Below the pieces are notes generated by a model. The model was not told where the DNA came from. It did no database searches and worked only from the letters and a program-made list of their open reading frames with translations. This document shows, in pieces, positions 36,301 to 46,450 of a stretch of 64,000 nt of DNA. Position 1 is the first letter of the stretch; the number at the start of each line of letters is the position of its first letter. The translations under genes were made by a program, and so were the position numbers. The stretch is from positions 52,281 to 116,280 of the forward strand of contig NZ_UPSE01000166.1 in NCBI RefSeq assembly GCF_900573885.1, read 5' to 3'. The stretch is from Pseudomonas viridiflava (GTDB lineage: Bacteria > Pseudomonadota > Gammaproteobacteria > Pseudomonadales > Pseudomonadaceae).

Positions 36301-37544
36301 TGCAGCATGCCGAACGGCATCTGGAATGGGTGGTGCTGATGTTCCTCGACCTCGACCGGTTCAAACCGATCAACGACTCGCTCGGCCACGCGGCGGGCGA
36401 CCGCATGCTCAAAGAAGTGGCCCAGCGTCTGGCCGCCTGTGTGGAAGTAGAAGACACGGTCGCGCGAATGGGCGGTGACGAATTCACCTTGCTGCTGCAA
36501 GCCCGCGACACCCGCGACGGCGCCCTCACCCGCGCCATCCACGTCGCCGAGCAGATTCTCTCCAGCCTGTCGCAACCGTTCATTCTTGAAGGTCGCGAGT
36601 TCTTTGTTACCGCCAGCATCGGCATTGCGCTCAGCCCGCAAGATGGCGACGAGTTGAGCCAGTTGATGAAAAACGCCGACACCGCCATGTACCACGCCAA
36701 AGAGCGCGGCAAGAACAACTTCCAGTTTTATCAGGCGGCCATGAACGCCACCGCGCTTGAGCGCCTGGAGCTTGAAAGCGACCTTCGCCACGCGTTGGAT
36801 CAGAAGCAGTTCGTGCTTTATTACCAACCGCAGTTCAGCGCCAACGGCCAGCGCCTGATCGGCGCAGAAGCCTTGCTGCGCTGGCAACATCCAAAACGCG
36901 GGCTGGTGGCACCGAACGACTTCATTCCGGTACTCGAAGAGCTCGGACTGGTGGTGGACGTCGGGGATTGGGTGCTGGTCGAATCCTGCCGGCAAATGAA
37001 TGCCTGGCATGCGCAGGGCGTGAAAGTGCCGAAAGTATCGGTGAACCTGTCGGCGCGGCAATTTGCCGAAGGCCAGTTGGGCCAGCGCATCGCCCATATT
37101 CTCCAGGCCAGCGGGCTGAGCCCGAGCTGCCTGGAGCTTGAGCTGACCGAGAGCATCCTGATGCGCGACGTCGAAGAAACCATGCAAGTGCTGGCTGGCT
37201 TCAAGCAGTTGGGCGTGAACATTGCGGTGGACGACTTCGGCACCGGTTACTCATCGCTCAACTACCTCAAGCAATTCCCCATCGACGTGCTGAAAATCGA
37301 CCGTAGCTTCGTCGACGGCCTGCCCAGCGGCGAACAGGATGCGCAGATTGCCCGCGCCATCATCGCCATGGCTCACAGCCTCAACCTTGCGGTAATTGCC
37401 GAGGGTGTCGAAACCCAGGAGCAGCTCGACTTCCTTCGCGAGCACGGTTGCGATGAGGTGCAGGGCTACCTGCTCGGCAAGCCGATGACGGCCCATCAAC
37501 TGGCGTCGCAGTTCAGCGGCAACGCGCTGTTCATGCTCAGCTAA
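33315..37544 (+). CDS. morA: MorA-like membrane sensor with PAS, GGDEF and EAL domains
   Basis: About 1409 residues. Two membrane helices (about residues 25-45 and 256-280) flank a periplasmic sensory region. Then come about five PAS-like modules (for example VVVTDVTGHVRYLNPQAAV; VIFTTDSALQLDYVSPSAM; ILVTDPAGYIVQVNEAF), a GGDEF domain with the motif intact near residue 1054, and an EAL domain (EALLRW near 1186, DDFGTGYSSL). Both catalytic motifs look functional, predicting both c-di-GMP synthesis and hydrolysis; no RxxD inhibitory site precedes GGDEF. Length, architecture and the downstream glyA match MorA of P. aeruginosa, a regulator of flagella, motility and biofilm. No ATG is available; GTG 33315 has AGGA nine bases upstream (TTG 33309 is an alternative). 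Confidence 0.9.
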   Translation: MPRSLTHKRASGDPLATSLPNSVKGALVVLVALMLGLLFWQLYHEVQQSAESREKREHEYSHQLAEHIGLNIKLRAEAAIALLSQTAEQPPAPAQTGELLNSLRSAFPSIESMVWLDADGHIIADTKVGATDAGFIGALRQRNQGQTYQYVFNPDGEGVVYAFLHKADNSGDWVARITLAQVRRAIAELYTGQHRWQLIDHQTERVLAEHPASGTDQAHLEDTTVKRDSAHLVPLPGTDLMVRSQFDHRHGWSEQLSAVTGKLLLFMACAFLALLALVRLLREQRRLREMTTASRRELRDAATALSAIEERVVVTDVTGHVRYLNPQAAVLFGMQTYEARGRHLLALLPSLDPALLTDSEPFDEANPVWIEVEQHDQMRVFSITRSLFKDGEEHSQPGHVWVLRDVTEQQMALHILEDTRRRYQDIFEGSGVAHCVLDLADLRTYLHVHGINTLGQFDHWLQTYPHLHEELIQHLHITELNQVAQQLLGVETTQELWDHLVDVGPIVPENVRYQLIGAVLSNQRQIEMESRILTPQGHDRHLWLVLRLPEQNDDFHAVTVSMSDITARKRIELSLIERERFWSDVARAVPDTLYVHDMTDRRVLFSNNRLGQQLGYTGKELREMSGHFWEVVLHPDDAEQYARMRSLQQVVSDGHLLQCHLRWRHRDGSWHWFDIREQALSRTPEGRVHRLIGVAKDVTEQIEASELMRNNERRYRLLAENISDVIFTTDSALQLDYVSPSAMAMFGYSPEWIIANGFHPLAANPRQLADVDQLLMRVRAALTDPVRLRELRQHLATRLFMVDCVRADGHKLPTEMRLTLMWDQDGRFEGMLGVGRNISQQRRAEKDLRMAATVFEHSTAAILVTDPAGYIVQVNEAFSRVSGYVSAQVLDQQPGMLMADRQQTSHQAYILSQLGQNGSWEGEVWLKRRNQENFPAWVGITAVHDDEGDLVSYVCFFSDISERKASEQRIHRLAYYDALTNLPNRTLFQDRLHTALQHAERHLEWVVLMFLDLDRFKPINDSLGHAAGDRMLKEVAQRLAACVEVEDTVARMGGDEFTLLLQARDTRDGALTRAIHVAEQILSSLSQPFILEGREFFVTASIGIALSPQDGDELSQLMKNADTAMYHAKERGKNNFQFYQAAMNATALERLELESDLRHALDQKQFVLYYQPQFSANGQRLIGAEALLRWQHPKRGLVAPNDFIPVLEELGLVVDVGDWVLVESCRQMNAWHAQGVKVPKVSVNLSARQFAEGQLGQRIAHILQASGLSPSCLELELTESILMRDVEETMQVLAGFKQLGVNIAVDDFGTGYSSLNYLKQFPIDVLKIDRSFVDGLPSGEQDAQIARAIIAMAHSLNLAVIAEGVETQEQLDFLREHGCDEVQGYLLGKPMTAHQLASQFSGNALFMLS

Positions 37545-37759
37545 ACCGTCTGTGCGCGTACGCCTTTGCACAATGAGCGGCACTTGTCCGCCACATGACC
37601 GACCGTCATGTGCCTGTTTCCGACGTTTCCGGTAGAATCGCCCGCTTCCAATCTTCAGGCCAGCACACCATCTGCTGGACTAAGGTCAGGCACAGCGAGC
37701 ACTCAACGCAGCATGGCCGACGACCGGAAGATCGTTAATGACCTTTACAGGAGTCCGCC

Positions 37760-39013
37760 ATGTTTAGCCGCTCAACGACTATCGCCACTTATGACGCCGA
37801 ACTTTTTGCCGCCATGGAGCAAGAAGCTCAGCGCCAGGAAGAGCACATCGAGCTGATCGCCTCGGAAAACTACACCAGCCCGGCGGTGATGGAAGCGCAA
37901 GGTTCGGTGCTGACCAACAAGTACGCCGAAGGCTATCCGGGCAAGCGTTACTACGGTGGCTGCGAGTACGTGGATATCGTTGAGCAACTGGCCATCGACC
38001 GCGCCAAGGAACTGTTCGGCGCCGACTACGCCAACGTTCAACCGCATGCCGGCTCGCAAGCCAACAGCGCGGTGTACCTGGCCCTGCTCAATGCCGGCGA
38101 CACCATTCTGGGCATGAGCCTGGCCCACGGCGGCCACCTGACCCACGGCGCGTCCGTAAGCTCCTCGGGCAAGCTGTACAACGCTGTGCAATACGGCATC
38201 GACGGCAACGGCTTGATCGACTACGACGAAGTCGAGCGCCTGGCCGTTGAGCACAAGCCGAAAATGATCGTGGCCGGCTTCTCGGCGTACTCGCAGATTC
38301 TCGACTTCGCCCGCTTCCGTGCCATTGCCGATAAAGTCGGTGCTTACCTGTTCGTCGACATGGCCCACGTGGCCGGCCTGGTTGCCGCCGGCGTATACCC
38401 GAACCCGGTGCCGTTCGCTGACGTGGTAACCACCACTACGCACAAAACCCTGCGCGGCCCACGTGGCGGCCTGATCCTCGCCAAGGCCAATGCCGAAATC
38501 GAGAAGAAGCTCAACTCGGCGGTATTCCCGGGTGGCCAGGGCGGCCCGCTGGAGCACGTGATCGCCGCCAAAGCGATCTGCTTCAAAGAAGCGCTGCAAC
38601 CCGAGTTCAAAACCTACCAGCAGCAAGTGGTGCAAAACGCCAAGGCCATGGCCGAGGTGTTCATTGAGCGCGGTTTCGATGTGGTATCTGGCGGCACTGA
38701 AAACCACCTGTTCTTGCTGTCGCTGATCAAGCAGGACATTTCCGGTAAAGACGCCGACGCCGCTCTGGGCAAAGCGTTTATTACCGTGAACAAGAACTCG
38801 GTGCCTAACGATCCACGCTCGCCATTCGTAACCTCCGGCCTGCGCTTCGGTACCCCGGCTGTCACCACCCGTGGTTTCAAGGAAGCCGAATGCCGCGAGC
38901 TGGCTGGCTGGATCTGCGACATCCTGGCGGACCTGAACAACGACGCGGTGATCGATGCCGTGCGTGAAAAGGTCAAAGCCATCTGCGCCAAGCTGCCGGT
39001 TTACGGCAAATAA
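37760..39013 (+). CDS. glyA: Serine hydroxymethyltransferase
   Basis: A 417-residue PLP enzyme interconverting serine and glycine with tetrahydrofolate, the main source of one-carbon units. Visible: [14 protein letters not shown], the folate/PLP region [15 protein letters not shown], and the PLP lysine near residue 228 in [13 protein letters not shown]. The ATG has AGGAG about 7 bases upstream. The 215-nt upstream gap contains a TAGAAT -10-like hexamer at 37633 but no clear -35 and no glycine-riboswitch-like structure that I can recognise. Confidence 0.98.
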   Translation: MFSRSTTIATYDAELFAAMEQEAQRQEEHIELIASENYTSPAVMEAQGSVLTNKYAEGYPGKRYYGGCEYVDIVEQLAIDRAKELFGADYANVQPHAGSQANSAVYLALLNAGDTILGMSLAHGGHLTHGASVSSSGKLYNAVQYGIDGNGLIDYDEVERLAVEHKPKMIVAGFSAYSQILDFARFRAIADKVGAYLFVDMAHVAGLVAAGVYPNPVPFADVVTTTTHKTLRGPRGGLILAKANAEIEKKLNSAVFPGGQGGPLEHVIAAKAICFKEALQPEFKTYQQQVVQNAKAMAEVFIERGFDVVSGGTENHLFLLSLIKQDISGKDADAALGKAFITVNKNSVPNDPRSPFVTSGLRFGTPAVTTRGFKEAECRELAGWICDILADLNNDAVIDAVREKVKAICAKLPVYGK

Positions 39014-39051
39014 GCTCAAGCGCCGCCTTTATCCACGAAGGCGCAGAAACG

Positions 39052-39081
39052 AAAAAGCCCGGCCAAGTGCCGGGCTTTTTC
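39052..39081. terminator. Terminator between convergent glyA and pagL
   Basis: AAAAAGCCCGGC pairs with GCCGGGCTTTTT around CAAGT, about 40 bases after the glyA stop and 22 before the pagL stop. It can serve both genes. Confidence 0.92.
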
Positions 39082-39102
39082 ATGGGTGCAACGGGGCGTG
39101 CG

Positions 39103-39615
39103 CTAGAAGGCTACGCGGTAGTGCACGGTGTACGCCTCTACACCATCGTTCGGCTGGCTGATGCCGGCGTTCGAATAGTGAATGGCGCGCAGACCCACTT
39201 CCTGGCCAGCGAAGCGCAGGCCCAGGCCAATGCGGTCTTCAAACTGGAAGGAAGAACCGAGGTCGTTGCTTTCCAGCTCGGTGTTGGCGAACAGGGCCAC
39301 GCCGATACCGGCTTCGACATAAGGGCGAACGTTCTCACCGGCGAACTCGTAAACGAACACCGGAGCAAACGACACGCTGTGGTTACTGGAGGTTTCATCA
39401 CCGTCCCAGTACGTGTAGCCCGCATCCCAGTAGCCGGTCAAACGACCGATGTCGCTCTCCCACCAACTGGTGCCGAAATCGAACTGGGTACCCAAACGGT
39501 AAACCATCGTCGAATCACCGGATTGGCCAACGGCCACGGTCACGTCGGCGGCGTGTGCGGAAAGGGACAAACCAAGGGAAAGGGCTGCAGACGCAACCAA
39601 GGAAATCAACTTCAT
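39103..39615 (-). CDS. pagL: Lipid A 3-O-deacylase PagL
   Basis: A 170-residue outer-membrane barrel enzyme that removes the 3-position acyl chain of lipid A and so modulates endotoxin recognition. It has a signal peptide (SLGLSLSAHA, then ADV). The catalytic residues are readable: H146 and S148 in RAIHYSNAG and E160 in PNDGVEAY. Strand-rich sequence ends in the terminal Phe (VHYRVAF) expected for a Bam substrate. A minus-strand TATAAT at 39666-39671 is a candidate -10. It lies upstream of murI on the chromosome as in P. aeruginosa. Confidence 0.93.
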   Translation of the reverse strand: MKLISLVASAALSLGLSLSAHAADVTVAVGQSGDSTMVYRLGTQFDFGTSWWESDIGRLTGYWDAGYTYWDGDETSSNHSVSFAPVFVYEFAGENVRPYVEAGIGVALFANTELESNDLGSSFQFEDRIGLGLRFAGQEVGLRAIHYSNAGISQPNDGVEAYTVHYRVAF

Positions 39616-39765
39616 CGCAACGTCCTTTGTATCAGGTTGATCACAGATATCTGCGTAACGGCTGAATTATAGAAATATTGGCTATAAACGAAAGGCGAAA
39701 GGAGCACGAAGCAGCGTCAAAACATGCCCCATTTCGACGGGAAATTGCCTCGAACGCTTGCGACC

Positions 39766-40560
39766 CTACCGAAGCAGCGGCGCAACGCTTGCCTCTCTGC
39801 CAAGTAGGAGCGGCAGTACCTGAATTAGGTTCGATATATTTCCACTCGACCACAAACGGGTCGCTGATCCTGGCTCGTCCGCCAGCAAATCACGCTCGCT
39901 CAACAGCCGTTGCAGCTGCCGGGCCACCGCCATGCCTGTGTCGATCAGGGTCACCGAAGGTGGCACCAATTCCAGCAATAACGGTTTGATAAACGGGTAA
40001 TGGGTGCAGCCCAGAATCAACGTGTCGCAGCCCTCGGCCAGCAGCGGCTCGACATACCCGCTAAGCAACTCGCGGGTAACCTCGCTGTGCAGCTCGCCGG
40101 CCTCAATCAGCTCAACCAGCCCTGGACACGGCCGCGTAATAACCCGCACGTCGCTGGCGAAGCGGTCGAGCAACGCGGCGAATTTTGCGCTTTGCAAGGT
40201 GCCGGTGGTGGCCAGCACGCCGACCACGCCGCTTCGCGTGGCAGCAGCAGCCGGCTTCACCGCCGGCTCCATACCGATGATGGGCAGTTGCGGATATTTT
40301 TCCCGCAGCTCGTTGATGCCGGCAGCGGTCGCGGTATTGCACGCCACCACCAGCGCCTTGGCGCCCTGCTCGATCAGAAAGTCGGTGATCGCGGCGCTGC
40401 GCTGACGAATGAACTCGGGCGTTTTTTCGCCATAGGGCACGTGGCCGCTATCAGCCACATACAACAAGGTTTCATTCGGCAAAAGGCGCTGGATTTCGCC
40501 CAGCACCGAGAGCCCGCCGACGCCCGAATCGAACACGCCGACCGGCGCCGACTTGCTCAC
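39766..40560 (-). CDS. murI: Glutamate racemase
   Basis: A 264-residue enzyme making D-glutamate for peptidoglycan. The two catalytic cysteines are C74 (VVACNTAT) and C185 (LGCTHYPF). [13 protein letters not shown] and [10 protein letters not shown] are family blocks. I take GTG 40560, which overlaps the moeB stop (GTGA), as the start; an ATG at 40575 would reach into moeB. Last gene of the hemA-prfA-prmC-moeB-murI run. The 150-nt gap to pagL shows no defensible gene. Confidence 0.96.
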   Translation of the reverse strand: MSKSAPVGVFDSGVGGLSVLGEIQRLLPNETLLYVADSGHVPYGEKTPEFIRQRSAAITDFLIEQGAKALVVACNTATAAGINELREKYPQLPIIGMEPAVKPAAAATRSGVVGVLATTGTLQSAKFAALLDRFASDVRVITRPCPGLVELIEAGELHSEVTRELLSGYVEPLLAEGCDTLILGCTHYPFIKPLLLELVPPSVTLIDTGMAVARQLQRLLSERDLLADEPGSATRLWSSGNISNLIQVLPLLLGREASVAPLLR

Positions 40561-41318
40561 GGACGCGGTCCACATACAGCACAGGCCGGGTCGCGCTTGA
40601 CCCGCAGCTCGCGAAACCGCGAGCCCAAGGCGTCGATCAATAGCAGTCTGCCCACCAGCGGCTCACCAAAACCGGCGAGCAGCTTCAACGCTTCCAGCGC
40701 CTGCAGCGAGCCCACCAACCCTACCAGCGGGCCGACCACGCCGGCTTCGCTGCAGGTCAACTCAGCTTCGCTGCCATGCCCGTACAGGCAGTGATAGCAA
40801 GGGCTGCTGGCTTGGCGCGGATCGAATACCGACAGCTGACCTTCAAGACGAATTGCCGCGCCACTCACCAGCGGCTTGGCGGCCGCGACGCACGCCGCGT
40901 TCACCGCTTCGCGCGTACCGAAGTTGTCGGAGCAGTCCAGCACCAGATCCACCGCTGCAACCGCCGCACTCATGCTGTCGGCATCCAGTGCGCTGCGGTG
41001 AGCAAGCAGGCTCACGTGCGGATTGATCGCGCGCAGGCGCGCTTGCATGGAGTCGACTTTGCTCCGGCCAACGCTGGCCGTTTCATGGGCTATCTGGCGT
41101 TGCAGGTTGGTCACGTCGACGGTATCGAAGTCGGCGAGGTGCAACTCCCCGACACCCGACGCCGCCAGGTAAAGCGCAACCGGCGAACCGAGACCACCGA
41201 GCCCGACGATCAGCACGCGGCTGCTTTTCAGCCGTAGCTGGCCGTCGATATCGATCTGGCTGAGCAGAATCTGCCGGCTGTAGCGCAGCAGTTCTTCATC
41301 CGTAAGCGAGTCATGCAT
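40557..41318 (-). CDS. moeB: Molybdopterin-synthase adenylyltransferase MoeB (ThiF/HesA family)
   Basis: A 253-residue E1-like enzyme that adenylates the C-terminal glycine of MoaD (or ThiS) in molybdenum-cofactor synthesis. Visible: the nucleotide-binding [19 protein letters not shown], the acidic [24 protein letters not shown], and two zinc C-x2-C pairs (CYHC and CAVC). ThiF-like activity cannot be excluded. The start ATG 41318 overlaps the prmC end by 8 nt, and its stop overlaps murI. Confidence 0.9.
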   Translation of the reverse strand: MHDSLTDEELLRYSRQILLSQIDIDGQLRLKSSRVLIVGLGGLGSPVALYLAASGVGELHLADFDTVDVTNLQRQIAHETASVGRSKVDSMQARLRAINPHVSLLAHRSALDADSMSAAVAAVDLVLDCSDNFGTREAVNAACVAAAKPLVSGAAIRLEGQLSVFDPRQASSPCYHCLYGHGSEAELTCSEAGVVGPLVGLVGSLQALEALKLLAGFGEPLVGRLLLIDALGSRFRELRVKRDPACAVCGPRP

Positions 41319-42162
41319 TGTCGTAACGCCCCAGGCTGATTCGTTCATGGCCGCCCAGATCGCGACGGCTTTCTATGGCATTAAAGCCCTGTGCTGCCAG
41401 CAGCTCACGGACGGCGGCAGCCTGGTCAAAACCGTGTTCCAGCAACAGCCAGCCGCCAGGCATCAAATGCGCGGGAGCGTGCTGAATAATCAAGCGAATA
41501 TCGTCCAGCCCATCCTGGCCCGACACCAACGCACTGGCCGGCTCGAAGCGCACGTCGCCTTCGTTCAGGTGGTGGTCATCGGCGCGTATATAAGGAGGAT
41601 TGCTGACGATCAAGGTAAAGCGCTGATCAGCGACGGCGCTGAACCAATGGCTGTGGCGAAAGCCCGCATTGCTCAGCTTGAGCCGCAGGCGATTACGCTC
41701 AGCCAGCTCAACCGCTTCGGGCACGCGGTCGACGCCAATCACCGTCCAGCCTGGCCGTTCGGTGGCCAAGGCGAGCGCGATGGCACCGGTACCGGTGCCC
41801 AGATCGAGCGCTGCGATGGGGCTATGTGGCAACAGCTCGAGCGCGGTTTCGACCAGCAGCTCAGTGTCGGGACGGGGAATCAGGGTGTGCGGCGCCACTT
41901 CCAGATCGAGGCTCCAAAAGCCCTGCTGCCCGAGGATGTAAGCGACCGGTTCGCCTTGCTGACGACGGGCGATGGCGGCGTTAAAGCGTTGCAACTGTTC
42001 AGCGTCGAGCTCGCGCTCCGGCCAGGTACGCAAGTAGCTCCGGGGCTTGCCCAGCGCCGCCGCGAGCAACAGCTCGACGTCCAGTTGCGCGGTGTCCGAG
42101 CCAGGCACTGTGACGTTTGCCAGCAAGTGCTGAATGCTCGACGCGCCACCTTGGCCACTCAA
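41311..42162 (-). CDS. prmC: Release factor glutamine methyltransferase
   Basis: PrmC (HemK) methylates the GGQ glutamine of release factors RF1 and RF2. The 283-residue protein has an N-terminal helical substrate-binding domain, the SAM-binding DLGTGTGAIALALA and the NPPY motif near residue 187 (IVSNPPYIRADD). The start is TTG 42162, three bases after the prfA stop with GGGAG eight bases upstream; no ATG fits. It is coupled directly to its substrate gene prfA. Confidence 0.95.
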   Translation of the reverse strand: MSGQGGASSIQHLLANVTVPGSDTAQLDVELLLAAALGKPRSYLRTWPERELDAEQLQRFNAAIARRQQGEPVAYILGQQGFWSLDLEVAPHTLIPRPDTELLVETALELLPHSPIAALDLGTGTGAIALALATERPGWTVIGVDRVPEAVELAERNRLRLKLSNAGFRHSHWFSAVADQRFTLIVSNPPYIRADDHHLNEGDVRFEPASALVSGQDGLDDIRLIIQHAPAHLMPGGWLLLEHGFDQAAAVRELLAAQGFNAIESRRDLGGHERISLGRYDNA

Positions 42163-42165
42163 CGG

Positions 42166-43248
42166 TCAGTCTCCCAGCGCGGCCAATTGATCGGCCTGGT
42201 ATTCGCTGAGCAGCGGCTCGATGACGGCGTCCACACCACCGGCCAACACGTCGTCCAGGTTATACAGCGTCAGGTTGATACGGTGATCGGTGACCCGGCC
42301 CTGGGGGAAGTTGTACGTACGAATGCGCTCGGAGCGGTCACCCGAGCCAACGAGCAAGCGGCGCGTATCAGAGATTTCTTTATGCGCCGCCGCTTCCTGT
42401 TGGTCGTTGAGCTTGGCCGACAACCAGGCCATGGCCTTGGCGCGGTTCTTGTGCTGCGAACGCTCTTCCTGGCACTCGACGACGATGCCGGACGGAATGT
42501 GCGTAATGCGGATGGCCGAGTCGGTCTTGTTTACGTGCTGACCACCAGCGCCCGAAGAGCGGTAGGTGTCGACGCGCAGGTCCGCCGGGTTGATCTCGAT
42601 GGCTTGCTGCTCATCTGGCTCAGGCAATACCGCGACGGTACAGGCGGACGTATGAATGCGGCCCTGCGACTCGGTTTCCGGCACGCGCTGCACGCGGTGC
42701 GCGCCGGACTCGAACTTGAGCTTGGCGTACACGTTGTCGCCTTCCACGCGGGCGATAACTTCTTTATAGCCGCCGTGTTCGCCAACGTTTTCCGACAGAA
42801 TTTCCACGCGCCAGCCGCGTTTTTCGGCGTAGCGCGAGTACATGCGAAACAGGTCGCCAGAGAAAATCGCCGCCTCGTCGCCACCTGTGCCGGCGCGCAC
42901 TTCGAGGAACACGTTGCGACCGTCGTTGGGGTCTTTGGGCAGCAACATGCGTTGCAGCCGGGCTCCCAGATCGGCGAGCAATTCCTTGCTGTCGGCCACT
43001 TCCTGCTCGGCCATCTCGCGCATGTCCGGGTCGCTGTCTTTGAGCAACGCCTGAGCGCCCTGCATGTCCGCGGTGACTTTGCGAAACTCCTGCAACAGCT
43101 GCACCACCGGCTCGACCTCGGCGTACTCCTTGGAATACGCACGGAATTTGCTCTGATCGCTGATCACTTCGGCGTCGCCCAACAGCGCCGTCAGCTCCTC
43201 GTAGCGGTCGTGGATCATGTCCAGTTTATTCAGCAGTGACGCTTTCAT
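42166..43248 (-). CDS. prfA: Peptide chain release factor 1
   Basis: A 360-residue RF1 that ends translation at UAA and UAG. The stop-codon recognition tripeptide appears as PET ([14 protein letters not shown]) in the PxT position, and the catalytic GGQ lies near residue 235 ([15 protein letters not shown]). The start ATG overlaps the hemA stop (ATGA), the common hemA-prfA-prmC arrangement. Confidence 0.98.
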   Translation of the reverse strand: MKASLLNKLDMIHDRYEELTALLGDAEVISDQSKFRAYSKEYAEVEPVVQLLQEFRKVTADMQGAQALLKDSDPDMREMAEQEVADSKELLADLGARLQRMLLPKDPNDGRNVFLEVRAGTGGDEAAIFSGDLFRMYSRYAEKRGWRVEILSENVGEHGGYKEVIARVEGDNVYAKLKFESGAHRVQRVPETESQGRIHTSACTVAVLPEPDEQQAIEINPADLRVDTYRSSGAGGQHVNKTDSAIRITHIPSGIVVECQEERSQHKNRAKAMAWLSAKLNDQQEAAAHKEISDTRRLLVGSGDRSERIRTYNFPQGRVTDHRINLTLYNLDDVLAGGVDAVIEPLLSEYQADQLAALGD

Positions 43249-44522
43249 TGCGGGGTTTTATCCGTGGTGCTCTCGTCGAGCGCGAAGAGTTCCTGGGCGA
43301 CGGTCAACGCATCGATGCGCCCGTCAGCCGAGAGTTTTTTCAGTTGCACGCTGGGAGCGTGCAGCAATTTGTTGGTCAGGCCACGGGCCAGCTGGGCCAG
43401 CGCCTCTTCGGCCGAGGTGCCATTGGCCAGCAGACGCTGTGCCTTGGCCAGCTCGTCATCACGCAGCCGTTCGGCTTGCTGGCGGTAGGCTTTGAGCACA
43501 TCTACCGCTGCCAATTCGCGCAGACGCGACATGAAATCGCTAGTGCCGACGGCAACCAGTTCTTCGGCGGCCTGAGCCGCGCCCTGACGGCTTTTAAGAT
43601 TTTCCGCGATCACATCATGGAGGTCGTCGACGGTGTACAAGTACACGTCGTCCAGCTCGCCGACTTCGGGCTCGATGTCCCGTGGTACGGCGATATCGAC
43701 CATAAAGATCGGCTTGTGCTTGCGTTGCTTCAGCGCACTTTCCACCGCGCCTTTGCCCAGAATCGGCAACTGACTGGCAGTGGAGCTGATGACGATATCG
43801 CTGCTGATCAGCTCCTGCGGAATCTCCGACAACAGCACCGCATGGGCGCCGAACTGCTCGGCCAGTTGGCTGGCACGTTCAAGGGTGCGGTTGGCCACCA
43901 CAATGCGTTTCACGCCCTGCTCGTACAAATGCCGGGCAACCAGAGTGATGGTTTCGCCGGCGCCGATCAGCAGCGCCTGACTGTTATTCAGGTTGCTGAA
44001 AATCTGCTTGGCCAGGCTGACGGCGGCGAACGCCACGGACACCGGGTTCTCGCCGATGGCGGTGTCGGTGCGCACCTGCTTGGCGGTGCTGAAGGTGGCT
44101 TGAAACAGACGCCCTAGCAGCGGGCCGACCGTGCCGGCTTCTCGCGCAACGGCGTAGGCAGATTTCATCTGGCCAAGAATCTGCGGCTCGCCGAGCACCA
44201 TGGAATCGAGGCCCGAGGCCACGCGCATCATGTGCCGCACAGCGGAGTCGTCCTGGTGCACATAGGCGCAGGCGCGCAATTCGTCGAGGCTGAGCTTGTG
44301 GTAATCGGCCAGCCACGCCAGCACGCTGTCGGCGGTCAGGCTGTCTTGCTCGATATACAACTCGCTGCGGTTGCAGGTCGACAGAATCGCCGCCTCGCGG
44401 CTCGCGGTGCGCGCACATAACTGCTGCAGTGCCTCAACCAACTGCTCCGGGGTGAACGCCACACGTTCGCGGACGTCCACCGAGGCGGTCTTGTGGTTGA
44501 TACCGAGGGCAAGAAAGGTCAT
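43245..44522 (-). CDS. hemA: Glutamyl-tRNA reductase
   Basis: A 425-residue enzyme that reduces glutamyl-tRNA to glutamate-1-semialdehyde, the first committed step of haem synthesis by the C5 route. The nucleophile is C50 ([11 protein letters not shown]); the NADPH domain shows [16 protein letters not shown], and [15 protein letters not shown] is conserved. The start [15 protein letters not shown] is the family start; the upstream extension to 44594 is rejected. It diverges from the TPR lipoprotein gene across a 200-nt gap in which no clear promoter was recognised. Confidence 0.97.
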   Translation of the reverse strand: MTFLALGINHKTASVDVRERVAFTPEQLVEALQQLCARTASREAAILSTCNRSELYIEQDSLTADSVLAWLADYHKLSLDELRACAYVHQDDSAVRHMMRVASGLDSMVLGEPQILGQMKSAYAVAREAGTVGPLLGRLFQATFSTAKQVRTDTAIGENPVSVAFAAVSLAKQIFSNLNNSQALLIGAGETITLVARHLYEQGVKRIVVANRTLERASQLAEQFGAHAVLLSEIPQELISSDIVISSTASQLPILGKGAVESALKQRKHKPIFMVDIAVPRDIEPEVGELDDVYLYTVDDLHDVIAENLKSRQGAAQAAEELVAVGTSDFMSRLRELAAVDVLKAYRQQAERLRDDELAKAQRLLANGTSAEEALAQLARGLTNKLLHAPSVQLKKLSADGRIDALTVAQELFALDESTTDKTPQ

Positions 44523-44722
44523 GCAGGGTCGCTGACAGAAACGGGAAGCCGCCAATTGTCCTACTTCACCAGATTGAGAACAACCACCGCTCACTATTGT
44601 CCTAATAGCCGGTAGCCTGTCCTCGCGCAGAGCCGACCATAGATAGGCGCTTGCCCCATGGGTTTTGCCCCACGGCTTGTGTCATGATGCCCAAACCGCA
44701 GGTAAGTCGCCCTTTCCTATAT

Positions 44723-46450
44723 ATGAATAAATCGTTGCCATTGTTCGCCGCCGTCTTGTTTCTCGGGGGCTGCGCCAACTTGAGCCCCTCCAGCCAGGAC
44801 GGCACGCCGCCGGTGGAAGACACCGCGCCGGTCGCCGTTGCCAAGCCTCAGGTGTACGGCTCGTTTAGCGAAGAAACGCTGCTTTCTTTGCTCACCGCCG
44901 AACTTGCCGGGCAACGTAACCGCTTCGACATCGCCCTCGAAAACTACATTCAGCAAGCCAACGAAACCCAGGACGCCGGCGTTGCCGAGCGCGGATTTCG
45001 CATTGCTGAATACCTGGGTGCCGACGAACCCGCGTTGGAAACTTCACTGATCTGGGCCAAGAACGCCCCGGACAATCTTGAAGCGCAACGCGCCGCCGCC
45101 ATTCAGCTGGCACGCGCCGGGCGCTATGACGAATCCATGGTGTACATGGAAAAAGTCCTTCAAGGCCAGGGCGACACCCACTTCGATTTCCTCGCTCTCT
45201 CCGCCGCTGAAACCGATCCCGACACCCGAGCAGGCTTGCTGCAAAGCTTCGACCGCCTGCTGGTGAAGTACCCGGACAATGGCCAACTGTTATTCGGCAA
45301 AGCCTTGCTCTTGCAGCAAGACGGTCACCCGGATACCGCGCTGCAATTACTTGAAGACCAGAAAGCCGCGACCCATGATGTGGCGCCGTTGCTATTGCGC
45401 GCTCGCCTGCTGCAAAGCATGAAGCGCGGTGACGAAGCGATTCCGCTGTTGGAAAAAGGCATCAAGCAGCACCCGGACGACAAACGTCTGCGCCTGGCCT
45501 ATGCGCGTCTGCTGGTGGAACAGAATCGCCTGGATGACGCCAAGGTCGAGTTCGCCTCCCTGGTTCAGCAATTCCCCGATGACGACGACCTGCGCTTCTC
45601 CCTGGCATTGGTATGCCTGGAAGCCGAGGCCTGGCAGGAAGCGATTGGCTACCTGCAAGACCTGGTGGAACGTAACAGCCACATCGACGCAGCGCATTTC
45701 AACCTCGGCCGCGCCTACGAAGAATTGAAAGACCCAGACAACGCCGTGCGGGAATTCGGCCTGGTTGGCCCGGGCAATGATTACCTGCCAGCACAGTTGC
45801 GTCAGACCGATATCCTGTTCGACACAGGCCGCAGCAGCGAAGCCTCAAAATTGCTCGCCCAGGCGCGCGACAGCGAGCCCGACTATGCAATCCAGCTGTA
45901 CCTGATCGAAGCGGAAGCGCAGTCCAGCCGTCAGCGCTACGACGAGGCCTGGGCGATTATTCAGGGCGCGCTCAAGCAATATCCAGACGACCTGAACCTG
46001 CTCTACACCCGCTCGATGCTGGCGGAAAAGCGCAACGACCTGAAGCAACTCGAAACCGACCTGCGCACCATCCTCAGCCGCGAGCCGGATAACTCCATGG
46101 CGCTCAATGCGCTGGGTTACACGCTGGTCGACCGCACCACCCGCTACGCCGAGGGCCGCGATCTGATTGAAAAAGCCCACAAGCTGAGCCCGGAAGATCC
46201 AGCGATTCTCGACAGCCTGGGTTGGGCCAACTACCGCATGGGCAATCTCGACGAAGCCGAGCGCCTGTTGCGTCAGGCCCTGGAGCGCTTCCCCGACGCC
46301 GAAGTGGCGGCGCATCTGGGCGAAGTGTTGTGGGCCAATGGCAAGCAGCCCGAAGCCAGAAAAGTCTGGGCGGCCGCTCAAAAAGAACAGCCTGATAACT
46401 CAATCCTGCGCGAAACCCTGTTGCGCCTGACCGGTTCCGAGAAGCTTTAA
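44723..46450 (+). CDS. TPR-repeat outer-membrane lipoprotein
   Basis: 575 residues from ATG 44723. MNKSLPLFAAVLFLGGCANL has a lipobox (LGGC), so Cys17 should be lipidated. The rest is helical tetratricopeptide repeats (for example AHFNLGRAYEELKDPDNAVREF; ALGYTLVDRTTRYAEGRDLI; ILDSLGWANYRMGNLDEAERLL). It stands directly upstream of lolB, its stop adjoining the lolB ATG, as in P. aeruginosa PA4667-PA4668. A scaffold role in the outer membrane is likely; the specific partner is unknown. A start at 44651 would hide the signal peptide and is rejected. Confidence 0.9.
   Translation: MNKSLPLFAAVLFLGGCANLSPSSQDGTPPVEDTAPVAVAKPQVYGSFSEETLLSLLTAELAGQRNRFDIALENYIQQANETQDAGVAERGFRIAEYLGADEPALETSLIWAKNAPDNLEAQRAAAIQLARAGRYDESMVYMEKVLQGQGDTHFDFLALSAAETDPDTRAGLLQSFDRLLVKYPDNGQLLFGKALLLQQDGHPDTALQLLEDQKAATHDVAPLLLRARLLQSMKRGDEAIPLLEKGIKQHPDDKRLRLAYARLLVEQNRLDDAKVEFASLVQQFPDDDDLRFSLALVCLEAEAWQEAIGYLQDLVERNSHIDAAHFNLGRAYEELKDPDNAVREFGLVGPGNDYLPAQLRQTDILFDTGRSSEASKLLAQARDSEPDYAIQLYLIEAEAQSSRQRYDEAWAIIQGALKQYPDDLNLLYTRSMLAEKRNDLKQLETDLRTILSREPDNSMALNALGYTLVDRTTRYAEGRDLIEKAHKLSPEDPAILDSLGWANYRMGNLDEAERLLRQALERFPDAEVAAHLGEVLWANGKQPEARKVWAAAQKEQPDNSILRETLLRLTGSEKL

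Noticed and set aside
35772..37187. 471-codon minus-strand frame
   Set aside because: Antisense to the GGDEF-EAL part of morA.
37545..37759. Glycine riboswitch upstream of glyA
   Set aside because: No tandem aptamer-like structure or conserved core was recognised; only a weak -10-like TAGAAT.
37772..39019. 415-codon minus-strand frame
   Set aside because: Mirror frame of glyA.
41347..43239. 630-codon plus-strand frame
   Set aside because: Antisense to prmC and prfA; no domain recognised.
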